Origin: Planctomycetota bacterium
Lineage (GTDB): Bacteria > Planctomycetota > Phycisphaerae > UBA1845 > UTPLA1
Reading direction: 5' to 3'
DNA length: 64,000 nt
Assembly (NCBI GenBank): GCA_003576905.1
Contig: QEVG01000007.1
Span: 86,533 to 150,532, forward strand
Shown here one piece after another: positions 8,760 to 17,441 of the stretch; within the stretch, counting starts at the first letter, position 1; every line of letters starts with the position of its first letter. Under the pieces are notes generated by a model. It saw only the letters and a list, made by a program, of their open reading frames with translations, searched no databases and was not told where the DNA came from. The position numbers were made by a program, and so were the translations under genes.

Positions 8760-8825
8760 CAATTTCGCGATTCGCGGGCCGATTCCGACGTGCCCGCAGG
8801 CCGAAAAATCGCCCCGTGCGGACTT

Positions 8826-10301
8826 TTACGCACCAAGCGTGCCTTTTTCCGCCCAGGTGGCGGCCGACGACGGCGTGTCAGCGACAAGCGGGAATGCCAC
8901 GCGCACGCGCGTGCCACGCCCGGGCGCGGATTCCACGTTGACGCGGCCCTTCGCCTGCTCCACCACCGCCTGCACGATCGACATTCCCAGCCCGCTGCCG
9001 GGGATGTCGGCCAGAATCGCCTCACTTCCCCGGCGGTACGGTTCAAAAAGGTGCGCGCGCGTCGCTTCCGTCATTCCCATGCCGGAGTCGAATACCTCAA
9101 TCACCGCCGCGCCACCATCGACGCAGTGCGAAACAGTGACATCCCCACCGCCGGGTGTGTACTTGATCGCGTTATCCAGGAGGTTGGCGAGACAGTCGGC
9201 GAGGTCGGCGGCATCCACGCGCACCAGGCCCGCCTGTGCCGGACCCGCCGAGCGCTTCAGCGTGACACCCTTCTGCCGTGCGATCGGGGCATAGCGATCG
9301 CACACCGCCTGAAGGACCGCAACCGCGTCCGTCCGCGCGGCGGCGTGCCGGTCGGCATCCAGGTCCTGCATTCGCGCGTAAACGAGAAGATCCGTCACCT
9401 GCCCGATTCCCTCCCGGCAGCGCGCAACGATCCGATCGTACAACGTGCGAACCTCTCCCGCCGGAACCAGCCCCTCGCGAAGCAGGCTGACCTGCGTCTG
9501 AATCGCGGCGAGTGGTGTCTTGAGCTGATGCGCCGCGGTCCGCATGAACATCGCCTTGCGCTGCTGGAGCGCCGAGATCGCCGCTTTCGATTCGCGCAGG
9601 GCGCAGATCGCCTGGGCAAGGTTGCGCTCGTGCGACGCCACCCGCGCCACGATTCGGAGCATGAAATAGAGCATGCCGAAGATGCTGGTTGACGTGATGA
9701 ATATCGCGCAGAACACAAACCCCGGCTGTTGATGGAGCCGCAGGTCAGGCAGCGCCGGCAGAAAGGGATAATGCGGCGTAAGAAACTCCGCCAGCTCGCC
9801 GAAGGCCATCAGCGTGTACAGGAGAATCGCCCAGAAGGCGTGAACAAAGACCTCGCGCGCGGTGAGCAGCAGGGCGGCGATCGCCACGTGGAACAGGTAG
9901 AACATCGCCATCGGATTCTCGACGCCCCCCGAGTATCGCAGGAGCAGCGTCAGCGCGAAGAGATCGACCGCGATCTGCGCATTGGCCAGAATCGAGGCGC
10001 CGCGTACGCCGTCGATCCGGTCCGTTTCGCCCTCGCGAACGCGCTTTCGCAGACCGCTGGTACACAGGACCCAGACGATGTTGATGGCGGTAAGCCCCAC
10101 GATGACGACAAACAGCTGCAACGGCCGCCGCGCCGGCCGCGACAGGACCGCGTCGATCGCCAGCGCGCCGACGCAGCAGGCCAGCATGATCCATCGAAGG
10201 TGAATGAACCACTTGAGCCGCACAAACGACAGCAGCGTCTGCGCGCGGTAACCGCGGGCCTGATCATCGCCCGAAGGGGCCATTTCCGGCGCCGCGGACA
10301 C
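8826..10301 (-). CDS. RegB/PrrB-like membrane sensor histidine kinase
   Basis: A 491-residue kinase. Residues about 30-215 contain roughly six hydrophobic segments with a short loop reading YSGGVENPM (GGxxNP at 125-130). That is very close to the GGxxNPF quinone-sensing motif of RegB/PrrB redox kinases. The H box is TAAHQLKTPLAAI (His258), followed by the ATPase domain with NLLDNAIKY, DSGMGM and GSGLGMSI. The redox-active Cys of RegB near the H box is not seen. It is last in the hypFCDE-regulator-kinase unit, 12 nt after the response regulator. Inference: it reports quinone-pool redox state to hydrogenase expression. Confidence 0.85.
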   Translation of the reverse strand: MSAAPEMAPSGDDQARGYRAQTLLSFVRLKWFIHLRWIMLACCVGALAIDAVLSRPARRPLQLFVVIVGLTAINIVWVLCTSGLRKRVREGETDRIDGVRGASILANAQIAVDLFALTLLLRYSGGVENPMAMFYLFHVAIAALLLTAREVFVHAFWAILLYTLMAFGELAEFLTPHYPFLPALPDLRLHQQPGFVFCAIFITSTSIFGMLYFMLRIVARVASHERNLAQAICALRESKAAISALQQRKAMFMRTAAHQLKTPLAAIQTQVSLLREGLVPAGEVRTLYDRIVARCREGIGQVTDLLVYARMQDLDADRHAAARTDAVAVLQAVCDRYAPIARQKGVTLKRSAGPAQAGLVRVDAADLADCLANLLDNAIKYTPGGGDVTVSHCVDGGAAVIEVFDSGMGMTEATRAHLFEPYRRGSEAILADIPGSGLGMSIVQAVVEQAKGRVNVESAPGRGTRVRVAFPLVADTPSSAATWAEKGTLGA

Positions 10302-10313
10302 GTCGCTCCCTCC

Positions 10314-10715
10314 TTACTTGTGGACGGCCGAAAACGCGCGCCTTACCGACTCCCGCAGGCCGGCCGGGTCGAACGGCTTGTCGATGAAACCCTCGGCCGG
10401 CAGATAGTCGCTGCCCTGCTCGGCGGCGAAGTTCATCCCGGTCCGCTCGGCGATTGCCGAGAGAAAAACGATTGGAATCTCGGACAGCGCGTCATCCCGT
10501 TTCATCTCGTAGGCAAGGTGAAAGCCCTCCGACGGCTCCGTCAGCATCACATCCAGGAGAATGAGGTCCGGCCGGATGCGCCGCGCCGCGTCCAGCCCGG
10601 CCGGGCCCGTCAGGGCCGATTCGATCCGATACCCCTCCGGCTCCAGGACCCTTCGGACCGCGTCGTGTATGTCGCGGTCGTCGTCGATCAGCAGGATGGT
10701 CTTCGGTGTCGCCAT
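10314..10715 (-). CDS. stand-alone receiver-domain response regulator
   Basis: A 133-residue CheY-like protein. The acidic pocket DDD is at 11-13, the phosphoacceptor is Asp55 (LILLDVML) and the conserved Lys113 is in FIDKPFDP. There is no DNA-binding, AAA+ or enzymatic output domain, so it must act through another protein. It sits between hypE and the histidine kinase, which is its obvious partner. The ATG at 10715 has a GGAG 9 nt upstream. Confidence 0.9.
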   Translation of the reverse strand: MATPKTILLIDDDRDIHDAVRRVLEPEGYRIESALTGPAGLDAARRIRPDLILLDVMLTEPSEGFHLAYEMKRDDALSEIPIVFLSAIAERTGMNFAAEQGSDYLPAEGFIDKPFDPAGLRESVRRAFSAVHK

Positions 10716-10742
10716 GATGATTCACTCCGTCTCCGGCCGATC

Positions 10743-11780
10743 TCAGCAGATTCGCGGCAGCTCTTCCCCGTAGGGACGTTGAACGATTCGGCGGCCGCCC
10801 GCGCGCGTCCGCAGTTCCACCAGCGGCGGCTCGGCGTCGGTTACGCGCCCGACGATCGCGGCCTCCCGGCCCAGCGGGTGGTCCTGCATCGCCTTGATCG
10901 CCTTCGCCGCGTCTTCCCGGCGCACCACGCAAACCAGTTTGCCTTCGTTGGCCACCGTCAGTGGATCGAGCCCGAGCATCTCCGCCGCGTGACGCGCCGT
11001 CGGCGAAATCGGTATCGCCGCCTCGTTGATCTCAATGCTGTACCCCGATCGCAAACACATATCCGCGAGCACGCCCGCCACGCCGCCGCGCGTCGGATCG
11101 CGCATGAACTTCACGTCCGCTCCGCTCGCCGAAAGCGCCGAGATCAGGTCCGCCAGCGGCGCCGCGTCGCTCCGCAGGTCGGAGTCGAACGCGATTCCCG
11201 CCCGCACCGACATGATCGTCAGCCCGTGGTCGGCGATCCGCCCGCTGAACAGAATCACGTCACCGGACTCCACCCGCTCGGTCCCCAGCCGCAAGCCGGG
11301 TCGCAGACGGCCGATTCCCGCGGTGTTTAGGAACAATCCTTCATTCCCGCGGCGCTCGATCACTTTCGTGTCGCCGGTGACGATCGGCACCCGTGCCTCC
11401 CGGGCGGCCCTTGCGATGGACGCGACGACGCGGTCGAGCACGTCCAGCGAGAGCCCCTCCTCCATGATGACGCCGAGCGAAAGCCCGAGCGGCTCCGCCC
11501 CCATGACCGCAAGGTCGTTTACCGTACCGCACACCGCGAGCCGACCGATGTCGCCCCCCGGAAACTCCAGCGGGGTCACGACATAGGAATCCGTGGTGAA
11601 CACGACGCTCTGATCGGACCCGATCGGCACGATCGCACCGTCCGCCAGCGGCGCCAGCGCGGGATTGTTGATCCGGGGCAGGAAATGCGCCTCAATCAAT
11701 TCCGAGGTCAGTTCGCCCCCGCCGCCGTGAGCCAGCATCACGCGATCCGAAACCCGGCTGGAGATGTGTGTCGCGGTCAT
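10743..11780 (-). CDS. hypE: hydrogenase cyanide-ligand synthesis protein HypE
   Basis: A 345-residue PurM-like ATPase that dehydrates the carbamoyl group on its own C-terminal cysteine to a thiocyanate, the source of the CN ligands. The protein ends PRIC, supplying that cysteine. VMLAHGGGGELTSELI near the N terminus and MRDPTRGGVAGVL are family hallmarks. The ATG at 11780 has GGAGG 6 nt upstream and overlaps the hypD stop as ATGA; 23 further upstream codons are open but unsupported. Confidence 0.95.
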   Translation of the reverse strand: MTATHISSRVSDRVMLAHGGGGELTSELIEAHFLPRINNPALAPLADGAIVPIGSDQSVVFTTDSYVVTPLEFPGGDIGRLAVCGTVNDLAVMGAEPLGLSLGVIMEEGLSLDVLDRVVASIARAAREARVPIVTGDTKVIERRGNEGLFLNTAGIGRLRPGLRLGTERVESGDVILFSGRIADHGLTIMSVRAGIAFDSDLRSDAAPLADLISALSASGADVKFMRDPTRGGVAGVLADMCLRSGYSIEINEAAIPISPTARHAAEMLGLDPLTVANEGKLVCVVRREDAAKAIKAMQDHPLGREAAIVGRVTDAEPPLVELRTRAGGRRIVQRPYGEELPRIC

Positions 11781-12886
11781 GACCCACCTCCAATCCGCAC
11801 GGCCGCGCGCCCGGCGCTTTGTCCGTTGTACTTGTACCATGCCGCGCACGTGCCCTCACTGCTCACCATGCACGGCCCGACGGGCGACAGCGGTGTGCAT
11901 CCGTTCGCGAAGAGGGGACATTCCCCCGGCTCGACAAGCCCTTGAATGACCTCGCCGCACCGGCACGCCGGATTGTCATCGTCCTCGCCCAGCGCGATTC
12001 CAAATCGCTCGATCGCATCGAAGCGCCGATAGGCCGGAGCCAGCTCGAGCCCGCTCGCGCTTATCTCCCCCAGGGCACGCCAGGGCGCATCCGCCTTGAC
12101 AAACACCTGACACATCAGCCGCTGGGCGACCGCGTTGCCGGCATCCGAGACGACCGCCTGGTACACGTTCTCCAACCTTGCCTCCTCGCGCGATGCCTGG
12201 CGCACCAGGCGCGCCAGCCCCTCCAGCATCTGCGCCGGTTCGAAGCCCGCCACGACGCACGGCTTGCAATAGACCTCGACGATGGGTCGATAGGCCTCGG
12301 CCCCGATGATCGTGCTGACGTGACCCGGACAGAGAAAGCCGTCCAGCCGTGTTTCGCCCGCGTCGAGCAGGGCGCGCATCGCCGGAACCACCCGCTTGTG
12401 GCACATCAGCACGGCAAAATTCTCCAGCCCCCGGCGCTCCGCCGTGATCACTGCGGCGGCCGTCGCCGGCGCGGTCGTCTCAAAGCCGACCGCAAGGAAC
12501 ACGACGGTCCTTTCCGGGCATTCCGCCGCGATATCCACCGCGGTCAGTGCAGACGTCACGACGCGGATATCCGCGCCGTCGGCCCGCGACGATTCCAGGC
12601 TCCCCGACCGGCCCGGCACGCGAAGCATGTCGCCATAGGTCGCAATGAGGACACGCGGCCCGCGCGCCAGCTCGATCGCGGCGTCAATGTGCCGTTGCGC
12701 CGTCACGCAGACGGGACACCCCGGACCGCTGATGAGCCGGATGTTGTCGGGAACGAGCGCCCGCAGGCCGTTTCGATAGAACGAGACCGTGTGCGTTCCG
12801 CACACCTCCATGAATCGAACGGTCCGACCCAGCCGCACCGCAGAGTCACCAAGTCCTTCGGCAATATCTTGCAGGCGCGGGGTCAT
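11777..12886 (-). CDS. hypD: hydrogenase Fe(CN)2CO assembly protein HypD
   Basis: A 369-residue Fe-S scaffold that, with HypC, builds the Fe(CN)2CO unit. Family motifs are EVCGTHT, SGPGCPVCVT, GFETTAP and GHVSTIIG, with the C-terminal cysteines (PACRCGEV...CPLF...C...GPC) that bind a [4Fe-4S] cluster. It overlaps hypC and hypE by ATGA at either end. Confidence 0.96.
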   Translation of the reverse strand: MTPRLQDIAEGLGDSAVRLGRTVRFMEVCGTHTVSFYRNGLRALVPDNIRLISGPGCPVCVTAQRHIDAAIELARGPRVLIATYGDMLRVPGRSGSLESSRADGADIRVVTSALTAVDIAAECPERTVVFLAVGFETTAPATAAAVITAERRGLENFAVLMCHKRVVPAMRALLDAGETRLDGFLCPGHVSTIIGAEAYRPIVEVYCKPCVVAGFEPAQMLEGLARLVRQASREEARLENVYQAVVSDAGNAVAQRLMCQVFVKADAPWRALGEISASGLELAPAYRRFDAIERFGIALGEDDDNPACRCGEVIQGLVEPGECPLFANGCTPLSPVGPCMVSSEGTCAAWYKYNGQSAGRAAVRIGGGS

Positions 12887-13146
12887 GACGAATCCGCCGT
12901 TCCAAGCTGCGGCTCAAGGGTCTCTGCCAATTCGGGGCCGTAGGACTGTTTCAGGTAGTCCCACGTCGTGAGCGCCTCGCTCTCGTCGATCGTCGCGATG
13001 CAGAAACCGGCGTGCACGAGGACCCATGCGCCGGGCCCTGCCTCCGGCGTCAGCACGCGGCACACCCGCAGGCGGTTTCCCTGCATGTCGACCAGGGCGT
13101 CATCATCCTGGCATTCGAGAATTCGCGCTGGAACGGCGAGGCACAT
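12883..13146 (-). CDS. hypC: hydrogenase maturation chaperone HypC
   Basis: An 87-residue HypC/HybG-family chaperone. It starts MCLAVPARI, so removal of Met exposes the essential N-terminal Cys2 used to carry the iron unit. The OB-fold pattern VDMQGNRLRV and the WVLVHAGFCI strand are typical. An ATG one codon earlier (13149) would give MMCLA and is less likely. It shares one base with the hypF stop and overlaps hypD by ATGA. Confidence 0.94.
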   Translation of the reverse strand: MCLAVPARILECQDDDALVDMQGNRLRVCRVLTPEAGPGAWVLVHAGFCIATIDESEALTTWDYLKQSYGPELAETLEPQLGTADSS

Positions 13147-14327
13147 CATCGGCCCCCTTCCAGCCGGGCCGTCGCCACGACCGCCTGGCCCAGTGCAATT
13201 CCGGCATCCCCCACGGGAGACCGCTCGGGCAGAAGCACGGCAAAGCGGCGCCTTTCCAGAAGCGCCCGTGTCTGGTCGCGCAGCAGCCGGTTCGCGAAAC
13301 AGCCGCCGGAAAGCACGACCGTAGAGATCGCATTCCGCTCGGCGGAAATCTGCGCTGCGGCCGCAAGCATTCGCGCCACCGTCTCGTGAAACCGCGCCGA
13401 GATCACCCGTGGGTCCTCCGCACGGGTGACATCCCGCACAATCGCCCGGATCATCGGCGCCAGCGACATGAGCACGCCGTCGCGGCCGACCGTCGTCTGA
13501 TACGGATAGGGGCTCACCGGCTCTGCCAGCGCGATGCGCTCCAGCGCCATCGCGGCCTGAGCCGGGCGGTCGTTGTGATCGCAAAGCCCGAGCAGAAAGC
13601 TCACGCCGTCGAATACGCGACCAAGGCTCGACGTGGGCGGCGCGTTGATCTCGGTGCGCGAAAGCCGGCGCATGACGTCCATCTGGTCGGCCGGAACGCG
13701 TTCAAACGGGGCGAGGTCCTCGCACCGGCCCACTGCCTGCTGCACCAGCGCGAACGCCGATCGCCAGGTGTCGATGGCGGCGGCGTCTCCGCCCAGCAGC
13801 GGGAAGTACTCCAGGTGCCCCGTGCGCAGGTACTCCGACGCCGTGCAGTACATGATCTCGCAGCCCCAGGCGGCGCCGTCGTCGCCGAAGCCGATCCCGT
13901 CGCAGCAGATTCCCAGCACCGGGCCCGGGTGCCGCCGCTCGGCCATCACGCTCGCGATGTGTGCGTGGTGATGCTGGACGGCGATCAGCGGCAGCCCGGC
14001 CTGCCGCGCGTAATGCGTTGAGAGATAAAGCGGGTGCAGATCGTGCGCGATCACCGCCGGCGAAAAGGACGCGCTCCGCGCCGCCGCGTCAATCTGCGCG
14101 CGAAACGCGCGGTACACGCTTGGGTCCATCAGGTCGCCGACGGATCGGAAAAGCAATGCCCTGTCGCCTTCGCAGAAACAGGCTGATGATTGCCGCTCGG
14201 CCCCCACGGCCAGGATCGGCGCCGCCGACCTCCGCACAAGTTCAAATGTCTCGGCCTCTCCGATGCCGCGCACCTCAGGGGGGCCGGCGGCGGCTGCGGA
14301 CACCGATTTGCGGACGGGACTGGACAT
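13146..14327 (-). CDS. hypF: short HypF, Kae1-like carbamoyltransferase domain only
   Basis: A 393-residue protein equal to only the C-terminal half of a full HypF (about 750 residues). The Kae1/TobZ-like motifs are present: VQHHHAHIASVM (metal-binding His), CDGIGFGDDGAAWG and VVLSGGCFANRLL. The acylphosphatase domain, the paired CxxC zinc fingers and the YrdC domain that makes carbamoyl-adenylate are missing. The ATG at 14327 has AGGAG 9 nt upstream. An in-frame ATG at 14384 lies inside the predicted sigma-54 element and is rejected. To my recollection, Cupriavidus HypF1 is a comparable short but functional form, so this need not be a broken gene. First gene of hypFCDE-regulator-kinase. Confidence 0.88.
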   Translation of the reverse strand: MSSPVRKSVSAAAAGPPEVRGIGEAETFELVRRSAAPILAVGAERQSSACFCEGDRALLFRSVGDLMDPSVYRAFRAQIDAAARSASFSPAVIAHDLHPLYLSTHYARQAGLPLIAVQHHHAHIASVMAERRHPGPVLGICCDGIGFGDDGAAWGCEIMYCTASEYLRTGHLEYFPLLGGDAAAIDTWRSAFALVQQAVGRCEDLAPFERVPADQMDVMRRLSRTEINAPPTSSLGRVFDGVSFLLGLCDHNDRPAQAAMALERIALAEPVSPYPYQTTVGRDGVLMSLAPMIRAIVRDVTRAEDPRVISARFHETVARMLAAAAQISAERNAISTVVLSGGCFANRLLRDQTRALLERRRFAVLLPERSPVGDAGIALGQAVVATARLEGGR

Positions 14328-14379
14328 CGAACCCTGCTCCTGCGACGAAGGCGAAAACTTGGCCTCCGCAGGAGCGTGA

Positions 14380-14395
14380 TGCAAGATCGGTGCCA
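14380..14395 (-). promoter_or_regulatory. sigma-54 promoter for hypFCDE-regulator-kinase
   Basis: The minus-strand sequence TGGCACCGATCTTGCA is preceded by C. It matches the YTGGCAC-N5-TTGCW consensus completely at the core, with GG-N10-GC spacing, and is the best of the four such sites in the island. A start point near 14369 would leave about 42 nt of leader before the AGGAG-preceded hypF ATG. Confidence 0.8.
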
Positions 14396-14396
14396 G

Positions 14397-14698
14397 GGCG
14401 CCCTACCGCCGCAAATCAAACGTGCGGCCGCACTACGACCGCTCGCGCCGCCGATTTCGGACCCCGTCTCCCGCCCGTGCGGAATAATCGCCCCGTCCCT
14501 GCGAAAAATCCCGTCACACCGATTCCTGAAATGTGATCGTTACCGCTCGATCAGGCAACCGGCTCCGCGCAGCCGCTGGCCCCCGACCCATGCAGTGACT
14601 TTGCAGAGCTGTGCCGTTTCCGTAAACTCCCGCCGGTTGAGCCGGGGATTTCATCCTTTTCGGTGCGATTCGAAACTCCCTCGCGAAGGAGTGCGACA
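14397..14698. other. divergent intergenic region, no gene seen
   Basis: About 300 nt between the hypF promoter and the halogenase-like gene. It contains a perfect 12-bp palindrome GTGCGGCCGCAC at 14422-14433, a possible regulator site some 30 nt upstream of the -24 box. I see no convincing gene, tRNA or terminator. Confidence 0.5.
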
Positions 14699-16051
14699 GT
14701 GATCAGTGTCAACACCGCGGACTTTGAGGTCGGCATCATCGGCGGAGGTCCGGCCGGCGCGGCGACCGCCGGCTATCTCGCCAAGGCGGGGATTCCGTGC
14801 ATCGTCCTCGAACGGGAGCTCTTTCCCCGGCCGCACATCGGTGAGTCGTTCGTACCCGCCACTACGCGTGTCCTCCGCGAGCTGGACTTCATCGACGAAA
14901 TGGAGCGCGCGAAGTTCCCCAAGAAGCTGGGCGCGGTGTGGACGGCGAGCGCGAAAGCGCCGACCTATCACCACGACTGGGGCGAACTTCCGCCCGACAA
15001 TTTCACCGACATCCGCTTTGAGGAGCGCCCGCAGGAGGGCGTGGACCGGCGCTACACCTACCACGTGGACCGCGGCAAGTTCGACCTGCTCTTCCTTCAG
15101 CACGCGCACAAGCTGGGCGCGTCGGTCTACGAGGGTGTAAACGTCACCCATGTCGATCTCGAGGCCGAGCCTTTCCCGCGCATGTATTTCAAGATGGGCG
15201 CCAAGGAGATGTTTGTCTCCGTCAAGATGGTCATCGACGCGTCCGGCCGCGACACGCTCGTCGGCAATCAGCTGCGCATCAAGATCAAGGACCCGGTCTT
15301 CAACCAGTTCGCGTTTCATACCTGGTTTGAAGGATTCGACCGTCGCGACCCGTCCCACCCCGACAAGGCCGACTACATCTTCATTCACTTCCTTCCGCTG
15401 ACCAACTCGTGGATCTGGCAGATTCCGATCACCGACACGGTCACCAGCATCGGCATCGTCACCCAGCGCCAACACTTCCCCAAAACGCGCGAGGAGCGCG
15501 AAAAGTGGTTCTGGGATTGCATCCAGAACCGGCCCGACGTTTACGAACGCCTCCGAGAATCGGAACGCATCCGCCCCTTCAAGGAGGAGGGCGACTACAG
15601 CTACGCCATGAAGCAGATCTGCGGCAATCGATGGGCGCTCGTGGGCGACGCCGGACGATTCGTCGATCCGATCTTCTCCAGCGGCGTCAGCATCGCCATG
15701 AACGGCGCGCGGCTCATTCAGGCCGATATCCGCCGCGCAGCCGAAATGGGCGACTACGCCAAGCCCAGTTTCGAAACCTTCGAGCGCACCATGCGCTGGG
15801 GCACGCGAAACTGGTACGACTTCATCACCATGTACTACCGGCTGAATGTGCTCTTCACCATGTTCATTCAGGACCCGCGCTACCGGCTCGACGTGCTCAA
15901 GCTCCTCCAGGGCGACGTCTGGGATGAGGAAACTCCCGAAGTCCTCCGCCACATGAAGGAAATCGTCACCACCGTCGAACAGAACCCCAATCACGTCTGG
16001 CACAGGCTGCTGGGCGACCTCACCTGCAAGGAGTTCAAACCCTCGTTCTGA
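14699..16051 (+). CDS. flavin-dependent halogenase-like FAD oxidoreductase
   Basis: A 450-residue FAD protein of the tryptophan/phenol/pyrrole halogenase superfamily. The dinucleotide motif is GIIGGGPAGAA (13-22). WIWQIP (238-243) matches the halogenase WxWxIP motif. FVDPIFSSG (321-329) matches the FxDPxFSxG motif of carrier-linked pyrrole/phenol-type members, and FPRPHIGES follows the FAD site. True halogenation needs a catalytic lysine I cannot place, so a non-halogenating reductase or monooxygenase is possible. The start is a GTG at 14699 with AAGGAG 7 nt upstream; an earlier GTG at 14663 has no site. The next gene follows after 49 nt. Confidence 0.8.
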   Translation: MISVNTADFEVGIIGGGPAGAATAGYLAKAGIPCIVLERELFPRPHIGESFVPATTRVLRELDFIDEMERAKFPKKLGAVWTASAKAPTYHHDWGELPPDNFTDIRFEERPQEGVDRRYTYHVDRGKFDLLFLQHAHKLGASVYEGVNVTHVDLEAEPFPRMYFKMGAKEMFVSVKMVIDASGRDTLVGNQLRIKIKDPVFNQFAFHTWFEGFDRRDPSHPDKADYIFIHFLPLTNSWIWQIPITDTVTSIGIVTQRQHFPKTREEREKWFWDCIQNRPDVYERLRESERIRPFKEEGDYSYAMKQICGNRWALVGDAGRFVDPIFSSGVSIAMNGARLIQADIRRAAEMGDYAKPSFETFERTMRWGTRNWYDFITMYYRLNVLFTMFIQDPRYRLDVLKLLQGDVWDEETPEVLRHMKEIVTTVEQNPNHVWHRLLGDLTCKEFKPSF

Positions 16052-16100
16052 CGGACCCGGTGAGACGGCCCGCGACTCCGCTCCCGGCTCGGTGCCCCTC

Positions 16101-17441
16101 ATGCCGCAGGTCGACCGACAGACTCTCAACGCCGCCGACCGGCTCATGCTCGTCGCGCACAACGGCCTGCGCGGCGTCGGCCATGCCGGCTTTATCTGCC
16201 AGACCCACGCCTGGTTGACCGGAAGGGTCGACGCGCCGCGACTGCGCGCCGCCCTGGCCCGCCTGCACCGCCGCTACCCCGTGATCACCTCCCGCCTCGA
16301 GGATGCCGGTGGAAGGTCAGTTCCCTGCTGGAGGTTTCGCCGCGACGCGCCGCCCACTCTTCACGAATCGACCCGGGCCGAGTCCGGCGAGGCCGCCATC
16401 TGGGCTTATGCTGCGCGGCTGTTCGAGCAACCGCTCGATCTCGAACGCATGGATCCGATCTCGTTTCACCTGCTTCATCTTCCCGACGACCGCGACGTGC
16501 TCGTCCTCGTCTTCAGCCACGTGCTCATGGACGGCAAGGCGCCGGAGTTCGCGCTCAAGGAACTCGACCGCTTCTTTCATGAGGAGTCGCCGGATGATGA
16601 CCCGCCGTCCGACTCCGAACCCGCCTCCGACGGCGACGAGATGGCCGCGCACCTGTACCGTTTCGACGCGCGACGCCGCCGCCGCGCGGCGTGGAACGTC
16701 ATCAGGAGCCACATTCGCGTGCCGCAGCGCCCCGTGATCATGACGCCCCCGGAAATGAAGAACTGGCTCGGCAGTCCATACGGAATCTGCGTCCGCCGAC
16801 TCGACGAAGCTCAAACGGATGTCCTTATGCAGCGCATCCGGAGGCTGTGTGGCTTTGCCAACCCCACGCCGGCGCTTGTCGCGGCGGCCTTCCGCGCCGT
16901 TGCCGCGCGGTCGCCCGTCAAGCAGACGGCGCGTTCGCTTTTTCAGACCGATCTGCCGCTCAACCTCCGCCCGCCCGGTCGCACGGAGCCCATCTTCCGA
17001 AACTTCATGTCCTTCGTGCAGATGAGCGCGCGGAAATCACACCTCGCCGACCGCGACGACGCCACGCGCATGTTCAACGCCCAGCTCCGTGACCAGATTC
17101 GCCGCGGCATCGACCTTGGCAACCTCCAGATGATGCATGTCATGGCTCCCCGTGCGAACATGCTCCGGAAACACATCATCGCCAGAATGAAGAACCAGCC
17201 CTTCACCCTCGGCTTCGGTTTCCTCGGACCCGTCGCTCCCGGGCTCAATCGGATCTTCGATCAGGATGTACGCTGGTTGTACAGCCTCAACTCCGCGATT
17301 TCGCCGCCGGGCGTCACGCTTCAGGCCAATCAGTCCGGAAACGGCCTGAACATCATGCTGACCTGGATCGAGTCCGCCGTGCCCCGCGCCACCGCGGTTG
17401 AACTGGTCGACCGGGTCATTGACGACCTCACGCGCCCATGA
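16101..17441 (+). CDS. stand-alone condensation-domain-like acyltransferase
   Basis: A 446-residue protein with the fold signature of NRPS condensation domains and related acyl-CoA acyltransferases. The active-site motif reads SHVLMDG (139-145), a variant of HHxxxDG that keeps the catalytic second His and DG. A late NLRPP segment matches a conserved region of the family. No adenylation or carrier domain is attached, so it probably joins a freestanding acyl group to an alcohol or amine. An in-frame GTG at 16092 is an alternative start. Its position right after the halogenase-like gene suggests a two-gene biosynthetic unit. Confidence 0.72.
   Translation: MPQVDRQTLNAADRLMLVAHNGLRGVGHAGFICQTHAWLTGRVDAPRLRAALARLHRRYPVITSRLEDAGGRSVPCWRFRRDAPPTLHESTRAESGEAAIWAYAARLFEQPLDLERMDPISFHLLHLPDDRDVLVLVFSHVLMDGKAPEFALKELDRFFHEESPDDDPPSDSEPASDGDEMAAHLYRFDARRRRRAAWNVIRSHIRVPQRPVIMTPPEMKNWLGSPYGICVRRLDEAQTDVLMQRIRRLCGFANPTPALVAAAFRAVAARSPVKQTARSLFQTDLPLNLRPPGRTEPIFRNFMSFVQMSARKSHLADRDDATRMFNAQLRDQIRRGIDLGNLQMMHVMAPRANMLRKHIIARMKNQPFTLGFGFLGPVAPGLNRIFDQDVRWLYSLNSAISPPGVTLQANQSGNGLNIMLTWIESAVPRATAVELVDRVIDDLTRP

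Noticed and set aside
14328..14384. A longer start for HypF at the ATG ending at 14384
   Set aside because: It lies within the sigma-54 element and lacks a ribosome site; the ATG at 14327 has AGGAG and fits the expected transcript start.
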